DNA from: Methylomonas methanica
GTDB lineage: Bacteria > Pseudomonadota > Gammaproteobacteria > Methylococcales > Methylomonadaceae
DNA length: 64,000 bases
Reading direction: 5' to 3'
Assembly (NCBI GenBank): GCA_001644045.1
Contig: LUUF01000086.1
Coordinates: 1-64,000, forward strand
The position numbers were made by a program, and so were the translations under genes. The notes under the pieces were generated by a model. That model saw nothing but the letters and a program-made list of their open reading frames with translations, was not told the DNA's origin and did not search any database. Of the stretch, positions 1 through 7,555 are shown in pieces (the first letter of the stretch is position 1; each line of letters begins with the position of its first letter).

Positions 1-98
1 TGGAACTGGTCAGCGTCGCGCAACTGGGCGGCTGGAGTGCGATACAGAAACAACACTTCGACGATAACGGCGTGTTTGACAAGATTTACGGGCGCTAG
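1..98 (+). CDS. Sulfate ABC transporter substrate-binding protein (C-terminal end only)
   Basis: Only the last 31 codons are present, in the frame that starts at base 3 and stops with TAG at 96-98. The visible peptide contains GGWSAIQKQHFDDNGVFDKIY, close to the conserved C-terminus of periplasmic sulfate-binding proteins (Sbp/CysP family), where a Trp-containing turn is followed by an H-F-x-x-G-G-x-F-D-x-I-Y pattern. Such proteins deliver sulfate or thiosulfate to the CysTWA importer. The remainder of the gene lies to the left of the window, so the signal peptide and ligand pocket cannot be checked. The reading ends just before a strong bidirectional terminator. Confidence 0.7.
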   Translation, partial: ELVSVAQLGGWSAIQKQHFDDNGVFDKIYGR

Positions 99-121
99 TC
101 GCTTTTTTAGGTTGATATACG

Positions 122-150
122 AAAAAAGCCCGCTTTATGCGGGCTTTTTT
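122..150. terminator. Bidirectional rho-independent terminator
   Basis: A 12-bp perfect stem (six A:T pairs then GCCCGC/GCGGGC) encloses a 5-nt loop and is flanked by A6 on the left and T6 on the right. It can therefore end transcription on both strands. It lies between two convergent genes, the sulfate-binding protein ending at 98 and the minus-strand EAL-like gene ending at 168. Confidence 0.92.
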
Positions 151-167
151 GTGCCGATTGCTTTGAA

Positions 168-1016
168 TTAGCCGTTGGCAGCAGATAATTCGACGCTTTG
201 TTCGAAATAGTCTCCCTGTACCAGATCGAAGCCGGTATTGCGAGCCAACGCCGCAGTTCGTTTATCGTCGATATGCAACATGAAGCTTTGGCTGTCGATG
301 GATCTTGCCAAACTGCTTAGCTGTTGGAGTTTTTCCAGGAGTTTGTTGTCGCGGATCCGGTCAAGCTCCAGCGCCGAGATACCGACGAAGTTGGGCGCCG
401 CGCGAGTAATCAGTTCGAAGGCCGATTTTTCCAGCGTGTGATAATCAAACTTCAATGCCAATTGATACCCGCGCCGTTGATAGTTTTGCAAGCCTCTCAG
501 CAGCAATTGATAAAAACCGGCATAGGCGTTGTTTGCGGTCAGCGTGATGGCGACGTTGGCGGTTTGCAGGCCGCAGGCCACTATCACCTCTTCAAAATAA
601 GCACCATGATCCTCTTTGACACCGAGAATATGTCGCGGGTCGACTTCCAGAAACAATAATTCGTCAAGATGCGCTTGTGGTAAATAGTTCAGCATATGCA
701 CGGCTCGCGACATCCGGTCGAAATTGATGATGGATTCGACATTGGCCTGTTCGGCCTGGGGCAGGGCCAGGTATTGTTCCAACTCGCTGCTCTGAATGGT
801 TTGTTTGTTGATAGTGGATACGTTCAGTTGCGCAATGTGACCGATAACATTTGCCGTGCGCAAAGTCTGGCGCAGAGGCGACAACCTGCTGCCGATGCAG
901 ATTGGGCCGAATACGCCGTGCACCGCGCCGTTGTCGAGCACAAATGGCCGTAAGCCGTTATTGTGTTCCTGCTCCAGTCTATCGTTAAAATATTCGACTA
1001 ATTGTTGTAAAGGCAT
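168..1016 (-). CDS. Degenerate EAL-domain-like protein
   Basis: This 282-residue soluble protein resembles the EAL phosphodiesterase fold without its catalytic signatures. Recognisable pieces are LFLEVDPRHI near residue 122, at the place of the usual beta-strand before an acidic metal ligand, a region near 190-225 matching the KFD...AFELI...PNFVGIS pattern, and GFDLVQGDYFEQ near the C-terminus, which corresponds to the G-x-x-x-x-Q-G-Y/F-x-F/x-x-P ending of EAL domains. The E-A-L triplet, the DDFGTG loop and the AEGVE motif are absent. It has no GGDEF partner, signal peptide or membrane segment. By analogy with other degenerate EAL proteins it may bind c-di-GMP or a protein partner rather than hydrolyse anything, but that is inference. 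The ATG at 1014-1016 opens the frame. Confidence 0.6.
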   Translation of the reverse strand: MPLQQLVEYFNDRLEQEHNNGLRPFVLDNGAVHGVFGPICIGSRLSPLRQTLRTANVIGHIAQLNVSTINKQTIQSSELEQYLALPQAEQANVESIINFDRMSRAVHMLNYLPQAHLDELLFLEVDPRHILGVKEDHGAYFEEVIVACGLQTANVAITLTANNAYAGFYQLLLRGLQNYQRRGYQLALKFDYHTLEKSAFELITRAAPNFVGISALELDRIRDNKLLEKLQQLSSLARSIDSQSFMLHIDDKRTAALARNTGFDLVQGDYFEQSVELSAANG

Positions 1017-1338
1017 GAGTATCTGTCCAGTAAGTCCCTAGTAACTGATGGTTTGGTGATAAACGCAGAGGGTAGCGAAACTAACTCATTAAATAAAACG
1101 ATAATATTTGAAGTTAATATGCCTAAATTAGAAGTGAAGCCGCAAAGCCAGGCATGCCGATTTTTAGGAAAGTGGTCAAATCCAATGCGACGCGTTGGTT
1201 AACCTGACCGAACTGGTGTTTCTATTCGTAGTTTAGAAGCGGAACTCGTCCGAATAGGATTCGGACAAGTTCCGGTAAGCCGAGTTGCTAGCTAGAAATG
1301 CCTTAAAGCTGAATTTTTGGCGTTCGGAGCCGATGGAA
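1017..1338. other. Intergenic region, no gene seen
   Basis: About 320 bases between two minus-strand genes. The part near 1017-1130 is AT-rich and probably carries the promoter of the EAL-like gene. The part near 1241-1273 contains an inverted repeat, listed separately. I see no convincing coding frame. Confidence 0.6.
1241..1273 (-). repeat. 14-bp inverted repeat downstream of cytochrome c' gene
   Basis: Arms 1241-1254 and 1260-1273 pair over 14 positions with one mismatch, which becomes a G-U wobble in a minus-strand transcript. It lies 65 bases past the cytochrome c' stop codon and could end or stabilise that transcript, but there is no U-tract, so it is not called a terminator. Confidence 0.5.
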
Positions 1339-1800
1339 TTATTCGCGAACCCGAATCAAATCGTGGCAGCTTTTGCAGGTGGCGCCGACTTTGCCGAATT
1401 GGGCTTTAACTTCAGCCGCATCGCCATTGGCCGCCACTTTTTGCAACTCGTTGGCTTCCTTGATGAATGTCGCTTCGATTTCTTTTACTTCGTCCTGTTT
1501 TTCGAAGAATTCCGGTTTCAGACGCGTGGCTTTCCAGCCGGTACCTTTATCGGTGCCCGGGCCGTAAAGGCTGAGCAGGCCGGAATTGGCGACCGCGGCA
1601 ACGGCGTTAGCGGCAGCGATCACCTGATCCTTGTTAAAGGTTTCCGGATGATCGGCTGCCTGTGCTTTGATTTTCGCAGTATTCCAGCCCAAAAACGAGT
1701 AGGCGGATTGGCGGAAGCGTATCTGGTCTTCCACGTCGCCGGCCACGGCCGCCGTCGTGACAGCGCCCAGCGCCAGTGCGATTATCAGTTTCAATTTCAT
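1339..1800 (-). CDS. Cytochrome c' (class II c-type cytochrome)
   Basis: A 153-residue exported protein with a signal peptide ending near AAVAG (residues 1-21), a four-helix-bundle-like body and a single C-terminal haem motif CKSCH at residues 142-146. A C-terminal CXXCH and an N-terminal IRFRQSAY helix are typical of cytochrome c', a periplasmic pentacoordinate haem protein that binds NO and CO. The ribosome binding site AAGGAG precedes the ATG. It is the last gene of an apparent operon with a cytochrome b561 (38-bp gap) and a hydrolase, and cytochrome c' often neighbours a b561-type cytochrome that could reduce it. A role in nitrosative stress defence or electron transfer is inferred from the family. 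Confidence 0.9.
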   Translation of the reverse strand: MKLKLIIALALGAVTTAAVAGDVEDQIRFRQSAYSFLGWNTAKIKAQAADHPETFNKDQVIAAANAVAAVANSGLLSLYGPGTDKGTGWKATRLKPEFFEKQDEVKEIEATFIKEANELQKVAANGDAAEVKAQFGKVGATCKSCHDLIRVRE

Positions 1801-1838
1801 GGGGTTAACTCCTTGTGGTGTTGTAGAAAAAGTAACGT

Positions 1839-2549
1839 TTAGGTTTTAGGATTGGCCGTAGCCGTTTGGAAGCTGGCCAACGGCGCCAGATAATTCACAA
1901 AGCCGCCGCTCCAAACGCCCCAGACCACCGTCACCGCGATCAACAAGGTGATCACGAAACGGAACGGGCCGACCGGTTTGATCGGGGAGGGCGCCAAGGA
2001 TCTGGGCAATTGTTTTTTGCCGGTCAGCATCGCGCCGACCAGATTGGTTTTTTTCAGGCGTTGGTACAGGACAATCGCGGTGACATGCACGGCCACTAAA
2101 CCCAGTAGGATATTCACCGCATAAAGATGCCAGCCGCTCAATTTATCGCTGAACTCTTTGTCGATGGCATGAAACAGCGGGCCTTCGAATGCAATATCGT
2201 CGTTGGCGAACAAACCGGTGACTGCCATAAAGCTCAATACGGCCAGTAAAGCAATAATCGCTATCGCACCGGCCGGATTGTGGCCGACGCCTTGCCATTC
2301 GCCTTTGACGTAGTCCACTAGCCTGGAAAAAGTCGGAAAGAAACTGGCGAAACGGGCATGGGTGGTGCCGATGAAGCCCCAGATCAATCTAAATACCAGC
2401 AAGCCCAGAATCAAACTGCCGAAGCGGGCATGCCAGTCGGTCAGATTGCCGCCCAGTTTGCCGGTGGCATAAGCGCCGACTACGGCTACTACCAGCAACC
2501 AGTGAAACAGCCGTAATGGCCAATCCCAAATATGCACTTCCACTTTCAT
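1839..2549 (-). CDS. Cytochrome b561-family membrane protein
   Basis: A 236-residue integral membrane protein beginning with HIWDWPLRLFHWLLV, the first helix signature of the cytochrome b561 / Ni,Fe-hydrogenase b-subunit family, which uses His pairs in the membrane to ligate two b haems. Further hydrophobic segments lie near residues 40-62, 95-115, 140-162 and 200-220, with His residues at the expected positions (HWLL, WHARF, HLYAV, VHVTAIV). These proteins move electrons between the quinone pool and periplasmic carriers. The start has a good Shine-Dalgarno (GGGAGG). It lies 18 bp after the upstream hydrolase and 38 bp before cytochrome c', so c' is a plausible electron partner. Confidence 0.85.
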   Translation of the reverse strand: MKVEVHIWDWPLRLFHWLLVVAVVGAYATGKLGGNLTDWHARFGSLILGLLVFRLIWGFIGTTHARFASFFPTFSRLVDYVKGEWQGVGHNPAGAIAIIALLAVLSFMAVTGLFANDDIAFEGPLFHAIDKEFSDKLSGWHLYAVNILLGLVAVHVTAIVLYQRLKKTNLVGAMLTGKKQLPRSLAPSPIKPVGPFRFVITLLIAVTVVWGVWSGGFVNYLAPLASFQTATANPKT

Positions 2550-2567
2550 TGAAATCCTCCCGATGGT

Positions 2568-3461
2568 TTAACTGTCGCGCAGGTAAGCGTTGAAGAAACT
2601 GATGGTTCTATCCCAAGCCAGCTTGGCGGTGGCGGCGTCGTAGCGTGGGGTGGTGTCGTTGTTAAAACCGTGCTGTACGCCCGGATAGGTGTGGGCTTCG
2701 TAATTGACGCCGGCTTTTTGCAGGGCCGCTTCATAAGCCGGCCAGCCGGCATTGATGCGGTCGTCGACGCCGGCGTAATGGATCAGCAACGGTGCTTTGA
2801 TTTTGGCGGCCTGATCGGCGGCAGGTTGGGCGCCGTAGAACGGTACGCCAGCGCCCAGATCCGGCAGACGGGTGGCCAGGAAGTTGACGATGCCGCCGCC
2901 GTAGCAAAAGCCTACCGCACCCAATTTGCCGTTACTCTGCGGCAATTTTTTAATGGCTTGGGCCGCCGCCAAAAAGTCGGCCTGGGTTTTCTCTTTATCC
3001 AGTTTTTGGAACAATTCGCGGGCCTTGTCTTCGTCGCCCGGATAACCGCCCAGCGTAAACAGCGCGTCCGGTGCGAAGGCAATGAAATTATCCAGCGCCA
3101 GGCGGCGGGCTATATCTTGGATATGCGGATTCAAACCCCGGTTTTCATGGATAACCAGTACTATCGGGAGTTTGCCGGCAGCTTTGGCCGGTTGCACCAG
3201 ATAACCGCGAATCTTGCCGTTACCATGCGGGGAGGGGTATTCCACATACGTGGCTTTGATACGCGGATCGTCATCGGCGACTTGCTTGGCTTCAGCGAAA
3301 CGTGGGTTAAGCGCTTCCAATAGCGCTTCGGCGGTCAGGCCGAGCAGGGCGTATTTAGGTACGGACGATAAAAAATCCCGCCGGGAAATATCGCCGTGCA
3401 CGTATTTGTCAAAAGCTTGTAAAGCTTCCGGGTGAAAGTCTTGAGCGGTCTTGCGCGCCAT
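2568..3461 (-). CDS. Dienelactone hydrolase family protein (YghX-like), Tat-type N-terminus
   Basis: A 297-residue alpha/beta hydrolase. The catalytic Cys lies in GFCYGGG, the Asp in AGVDDRI and the His in VQHGF, matching the Cys-Asp-His triad of dienelactone hydrolases (carboxymethylenebutenolidases). VIHENRGLNPHI matches the family's oxyanion and Glu motif. The N-terminal 45 residues contain SRRDFLSS followed by a hydrophobic stretch, suggesting Tat export, as in E. coli YghX. The substrate is unknown; the family cleaves lactones or esters. The ATG is preceded by AGGAG. It appears to be the first gene of an operon with the cytochromes b561 and c'. Confidence 0.85.
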   Translation of the reverse strand: MARKTAQDFHPEALQAFDKYVHGDISRRDFLSSVPKYALLGLTAEALLEALNPRFAEAKQVADDDPRIKATYVEYPSPHGNGKIRGYLVQPAKAAGKLPIVLVIHENRGLNPHIQDIARRLALDNFIAFAPDALFTLGGYPGDEDKARELFQKLDKEKTQADFLAAAQAIKKLPQSNGKLGAVGFCYGGGIVNFLATRLPDLGAGVPFYGAQPAADQAAKIKAPLLIHYAGVDDRINAGWPAYEAALQKAGVNYEAHTYPGVQHGFNNDTTPRYDAATAKLAWDRTISFFNAYLRDS

Positions 3462-3619
3462 CGTACAGTTCTCCTAAAGGTTTGTGCCTAAACGCAAATA
3501 AACCCTGGACGCAGCGGCTGCATCCTTGGTCTTGGCGTGGTTTGGGTTGTGCTTGTGCCGCGGCGTTTGGCGCCGCGATTAACGAGCCGGGCAAACTTGT
3601 TACCCGGCCAGTTCATGAT

Positions 3620-4030
3620 TTATTGCGGAACCGTCAGAACCGACAGCTTGGTGACGCCGGCTCTTTCTATGGATGACATCACCTTGGCGACGATGCCGTA
3701 TTGCACCGCGTCGTCCGCGTTCAGGTTTAACGCAAACTCCGGATTGGCCGCCAGGCGGTTTCTCAATTCGCCTTCGATGATCTCCAATGGAAATTCCTGT
3801 TTATCAATGTAGATTTTGCCTTGGGCATCGACACTCAAGTAAGACGCCGCTTTGTCGTCCGGTGGCGCGGTTTCCGCGGTTTTCGGCAGGTTGACGTGTA
3901 CCGCCTGGGTCAGCAAGGGCGCGGTGACGATAAACACCACCAGCAGTACCAACATCACATCCACCAAGGGGGTGACGTTGATTTCACCCATTACGTCATC
4001 GCCGCCGTCGTCTTTAGTATTGAATGCCAT
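3620..4030 (-). CDS. exbD: ExbD, TonB-energising biopolymer transport subunit
   Basis: A 136-residue protein with a short cytoplasmic N-terminus, one membrane helix near residues 22-42 and a periplasmic domain. The helix starts INVTPLVDVMLVLLVVF and contains Asp24, the proton-path aspartate conserved in ExbD/TolR. With ExbB it forms the inner-membrane motor that uses proton-motive force to power TonB. Its start overlaps the exbB stop by one base, so translation is coupled. The gene order tonB-exbB-exbD identifies this as ExbD rather than TolR. Confidence 0.92.
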   Translation of the reverse strand: MAFNTKDDGGDDVMGEINVTPLVDVMLVLLVVFIVTAPLLTQAVHVNLPKTAETAPPDDKAASYLSVDAQGKIYIDKQEFPLEIIEGELRNRLAANPEFALNLNADDAVQYGIVAKVMSSIERAGVTKLSVLTVPQ

Positions 4031-4806
4031 TATGCGTGCGCCTCTTTCGCGATTAATTCTTCATGAGTATCTTTGATGTTGGACTTTTTGCCGCCGCTGA
4101 CATCGGTCAAACGCGCGGAAGCTGCCGCCGATGCCGGTTTGCTGCCGGCGCGTTCGATGATGAACGAGCTTTTCAGGGCCAAGTGCACAAAGTCGATGGC
4201 AAAATCGTCCAGGAATGCCCAAACCACTTTATTGCGGCGGATGAAAAAGTTGTAACCCACTACCGCGGGCACCGCGACTGCGATACCGACCGCCGTGGCG
4301 ATCAATGCTTCACCGATAGGGCCAGCGACCACTTCCAAGCTGGCCGAACCGGTTTTGCTGATATTGGTCAACGCGCCCATGATGCCCCACACGGTACCGA
4401 ACAAGCCCACGAACGGCGAGATACTGCCGATGGTCGCCAGCACCGCCAGACCGCTTTCCAGCGAACCGCGTTCTTTTTGCATTTGCTGACGCAAGCGTCT
4501 GTCCAGCAATTCCTGTCTGTCCCAGGTGTGTTCCAGATCGTGAGTAGAGGCACCGCCGTCGGTTTCGATCAGCGTCGAAAAACCGATGCCGGCGACTCTG
4601 GCGGCCGGACCGTCCTGATTTTCCAAGTGCGCAGCCGCCTGGATATTGGGCGCGCTCCAAAATTCCTTGTTGTAACGGCGGTTGTGATAGGAAATGCGAA
4701 TGTGTTGCACGCCTTTGATCAGGATTAAGCCCCAGGTCACGACCGAGGCGGCGATTAAAGTATTCAGGGTGCCATCGACGATGACGTTGGTTGCGATATC
4801 AGACAT
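4030..4806 (-). CDS. exbB: ExbB, MotA/TolQ/ExbB proton channel protein
   Basis: A 258-residue membrane protein with a first hydrophobic helix near residues 11-28, a long cytoplasmic loop, and two later helices near 130-155 and 165-190. The segment IGSISPFVGLFGTVWGIMGAL and the following VAGPIGEALIATAVGIAVAVPAVVGYN are the classic ExbB/TolQ signatures. It pairs with ExbD to form the motor that drives TonB. GAGGA precedes the ATG. It lies 19 bp after tonB and overlaps exbD. The window also encodes two TonB-dependent receptors (45-51 kb) that need such a motor, although which TonB serves them cannot be told from sequence. Confidence 0.93.
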   Translation of the reverse strand: MSDIATNVIVDGTLNTLIAASVVTWGLILIKGVQHIRISYHNRRYNKEFWSAPNIQAAAHLENQDGPAARVAGIGFSTLIETDGGASTHDLEHTWDRQELLDRRLRQQMQKERGSLESGLAVLATIGSISPFVGLFGTVWGIMGALTNISKTGSASLEVVAGPIGEALIATAVGIAVAVPAVVGYNFFIRRNKVVWAFLDDFAIDFVHLALKSSFIIERAGSKPASAAASARLTDVSGGKKSNIKDTHEELIAKEAHA

Positions 4807-4825
4807 TTTTGATCCTCAAAAATAA

Positions 4826-5650
4826 TTACAATTTAAAAGTGAATGGAACCGTGGTGTAGCGGGCGATCGGTGTATCGCCGCGCTTGGCCGGCACGAAAGA
4901 CCACTTGAGAACGGCTTTGACGGCAGCATCGTCCAGGACTTTCTGGCCGCTGGATTTGCTGACGGTAACGCTATCGGTGGTGCCGTCGGGCAGCACGTGT
5001 ACTTTCATCACCACTTTGCCTTCCCAGCCGCGTTCTTGCGCGACTTCCGGATATTCGGGCAGCGGGTTGTGCAGGTAAGCCGCGTCGGCTACCGGCTCGG
5101 TGATTTTTTCTTCAACCACCGGAGCGGGAGGCGCTGGTGGAGCCGGTGGGGCGTTGTCTACCACTGGCCCTTCAACAGGCGCCGGCGCCGGTGCTTCCTC
5201 GACTACTTTTGGCACCGGTTGGATTTTCGGTGGCTTTAGCGGTACGACCTTGGGTTTGGGCGGTTGCGGTTTAACTTGCGGCGGTGGCGGCGGCACTGGC
5301 TTCGGTTGCGGCCTGGTCAGTGTGATTTGGACTTTGGTTTCGGGCTTAATTGGCTCCACAATTTCTTGCTCAAACGCCGCGCCTTTGAAGTGATCGACCA
5401 CCGTGTTGTGGATAAAGATCGTCAGTACGCCAATCAAAAGGTAATCGACTAATTTGTGATCGCGCGTTTCCGTGCTGTACTTAAAATCCCCCAAGGCAAC
5501 CGCAACTCGTGAATGCGTCAACCCTTCGCTCAACTGAGCGACAGACGGTTTTAATGAAACAACGTCCGCCGCGTCCCAATCTGCGGGAGCGCCCGCCGGT
5601 GCAAATTTATTAATAGTCGCTAAAGGACTGCTCATGCCGATGTTCCCCAT
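4826..5650 (-). CDS. tonB: TonB energy transducer
   Basis: A 274-residue protein with a single membrane helix near residues 70-85 (LLIGVLTIFIHNTVV), a long Pro/Lys-rich periplasmic spacer (about 100-180, with PPPPPQVKPQPPKPK) and a C-terminal TonB domain. The domain contains NPLPEYPEVAQERGWEGKVV and ends WSFVPAKRGDTPIARYTTVPFTF, both standard. The roughly 60-residue cytoplasmic N-terminus before the membrane helix is longer than in E. coli TonB. An alternative ATG at 5635, five codons in, has a better-placed GGGGA upstream, so the true start may be there. It is the first gene of tonB-exbB-exbD. Confidence 0.9.
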   Translation of the reverse strand: MGNIGMSSPLATINKFAPAGAPADWDAADVVSLKPSVAQLSEGLTHSRVAVALGDFKYSTETRDHKLVDYLLIGVLTIFIHNTVVDHFKGAAFEQEIVEPIKPETKVQITLTRPQPKPVPPPPPQVKPQPPKPKVVPLKPPKIQPVPKVVEEAPAPAPVEGPVVDNAPPAPPAPPAPVVEEKITEPVADAAYLHNPLPEYPEVAQERGWEGKVVMKVHVLPDGTTDSVTVSKSSGQKVLDDAAVKAVLKWSFVPAKRGDTPIARYTTVPFTFKL

Positions 5651-6076
5651 TTCTTAAATATAAATGCCATATTCCATATTGTTCCGCGCTAACTTGGCGG
5701 CTGTGTGATTCGCTAAATAGGCTTTGATTAGTGCTGTTGATTTCTAATAGAGCACGAGCCGTGCCAGTTTTTTGGCAGGTTTGGCAATGTCGGGCTTGGA
5801 GGGCCAGGTAAAGCGCTAAGGCCTTTATTTGTAAATGGTTTTTCGGAGAGCTAATTGAAAATCGAGCGGACGGGTAGCCATAAGTTGCAGCGGGTCTTTA
5901 GAGACGCATTGCTTGCTGAGCACCAATTTCCGTGATCTTGTGTTTATAAGGTGTTTGTAGGTCAACAGTTGTTGGATCGTCGAATATGCCGTGTTGGCAG
6001 ACGGCAATTGGCAATGAGTTTTGCAGCGGCCTAAACAGTCGGGGAGGACAAATTGAATTGATGATGGAAATTACTT
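5651..6076. other. Intergenic region, no gene seen
   Basis: About 425 bases between the tonB start and the rhomboid stop, both on the minus strand. It should hold the tonB promoter and the end of the rhomboid transcript. I see no coding frame with a ribosome binding site, no clear terminator and no convincing Fur-type operator. Confidence 0.5.
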
Positions 6077-6787
6077 CTAGCTCGCCAGCCTGGAGTTGCC
6101 GGCTAATTTTCTAGGCCTGAAACGGCAGTAAACGATCGCTCCCAACGCGCCTAGCGCGTGACCATAATGATCGATTTTAAATTGCAGTGCGCCGGTTGCC
6201 GTAGAATCAATTTTGCCGCCGACGGACAGCAATGCCAACAATACGATACAGATAAGTACCGCATACAGCCATTCCTTGGTGCTCAGACCCTCCTGGTCGG
6301 TAAAGTAAGCGGCAGCCAGACCGAATATACCGCCGGAAATTCCGCAGATCGCTATCGGCTCGGAGTAGAACAGGATTGAGGGGATAGAAGACAGGCTGGC
6401 TACCAGCAATACCATCATAAACCGTGCCGAGCCGACTTGCCGTTCGTACGCCGCAGCAATGCCCAAGCCGGCTACATTGGTCAGCACATGTGCAAAGTTG
6501 ATATGGATAAATAAATGCGTGATGGATTGCAGCGGCCATAAAATCGCCGCCGCCGAAATATTGTTTAATGCAAATAAACGGTAAAGCTGCTGATTGACTT
6601 CATCGAAGCCAAAGTCGCTGGTAAACAGAAAAATACTAAAAAACAACAGACCGGAAAACAACGCCGCCCTGATTTGTGTAAAGTTTTCCACGAAAGTCAG
6701 CGGCGCGTCTTTCAGGCTATTCGGCGACGGTTTATAAAACAGCAGTAGTGAGGTATAGGCTGCCGTTACGATAAAAAACAATATCAT
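6077..6787 (-). CDS. Rhomboid family intramembrane serine protease
   Basis: A 236-residue polytopic protein with six or seven hydrophobic segments. Rhomboid hallmarks are present: HLFIHINFAHVLTN at residues 91-104 (the His/Asn oxyanion region), GISGG with the nucleophile Ser151, and a His in YGHALGAL (His210) as the general base. Rhomboids cleave transmembrane helices in the plane of the membrane; the substrate here is unknown. The start codon overlaps the stop of the upstream PH-like gene (ATGA), so the two are co-translated and probably functionally linked. Confidence 0.85.
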   Translation of the reverse strand: MILFFIVTAAYTSLLLFYKPSPNSLKDAPLTFVENFTQIRAALFSGLLFFSIFLFTSDFGFDEVNQQLYRLFALNNISAAAILWPLQSITHLFIHINFAHVLTNVAGLGIAAAYERQVGSARFMMVLLVASLSSIPSILFYSEPIAICGISGGIFGLAAAYFTDQEGLSTKEWLYAVLICIVLLALLSVGGKIDSTATGALQFKIDHYGHALGALGAIVYCRFRPRKLAGNSRLAS

Positions 6788-7191
6788 TTAACGACGGCAA
6801 TATTGCGTTCGATATGCTGTTGCGTGGCTTCGTCAAGCTTGGCTACTTTTTCCACGCCTTTCAGTTGCGCTTTAATGTAGATATTTCGGCCGTTTTTAAA
6901 TGTAAATTTCATCGGCCTTTGCAGCATGCCCTTGCCGATTTTCACGGTGGCAATTTCATTGAAGGCAAAAAAGTCGTCGCTTGCAAATTTTCCCAATAAG
7001 TTTAAGCGGTGAAAATGGATACCTTTTTGAGTAACGGCAATAAAATATTGCTTCATGCTCAATACAGCCAGCGGGCCGATTATAAAAAACAACCAAAGCT
7101 TGAAAGGTTGCTGGGCGATGAAAAATCCAACTAGAGAATCTCCCGCCATTAAATTTTTCAGAATATGCTCCTTCGCCGCTTCTTTGTTCAT
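6784..7191 (-). CDS. Small PH-domain-like membrane-associated protein
   Basis: A 135-residue protein with a hydrophobic segment near residues 28-46 (PFKLWLFFIIGPLAVLSM) followed by a beta-rich region: YFIAVTQKGIHFHRLN, FFAFNEIATVKIGKGMLQRPMKFTFKNGRNIYIKA. This pattern, in which a cell-made value is 'seen' as strand-turn-strand repeats with a G-x-G/N-G turn, resembles bacterial PH-like (YokE/bPH) domains. I do not recognise a specific family. AAGGAA precedes the ATG. It overlaps the rhomboid gene by four bases, so it may act with or regulate the protease. Confidence 0.55.
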   Translation of the reverse strand: MNKEAAKEHILKNLMAGDSLVGFFIAQQPFKLWLFFIIGPLAVLSMKQYFIAVTQKGIHFHRLNLLGKFASDDFFAFNEIATVKIGKGMLQRPMKFTFKNGRNIYIKAQLKGVEKVAKLDEATQQHIERNIAVVK

Positions 7192-7555
7192 TAAGGTTCC
7201 TTGTGGTTTATGGCTAATGTGGATGTTGGCGTGAATTCAGCTGATCCCGGCTTGGCCGGTCGTTGCAAGCTTAACGGCTAAACCGAACTGCCGATAAATG
7301 TAGTCCAAACACGAATGGTGTCAACGGATGGGAGGTTGTTTGGATGAGGATGGCGCGGAGGGATAGGGAGGTTTTCTAATTTTTAGAAGTCCCCTTTAGA
7401 ATTAATTTGCTGAGCCGGCTGTCGGCGATTTACCCAACGGGACAGCTTTTGTAGCTTTATCCCACCATTGCCGTAACTGCAAGCCGTGTGCAATGGTGGT
7501 CTTGGGCCTGATCTTCCCTGCGGCTATGCCGCCGTACTATTAGCCACCGCAAAAA
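7192..7555. other. Intergenic region with one hairpin
   Basis: About 360 bases between the start of the PH-like gene and the stop of the efflux lipoprotein gene, both minus strand. A 10-bp perfect inverted repeat (7462-7471 with 7490-7499, 18-nt loop) lies about 55 bases beyond the efflux operon's last stop codon and may help end its transcript, though no U-run follows. The rest shows no coding frame. Confidence 0.5.

Noticed and set aside
5651..6076. Fur box before tonB
   Set aside because: AT-rich sequence but no match to the 19-bp inverted GATAAT-type pattern.
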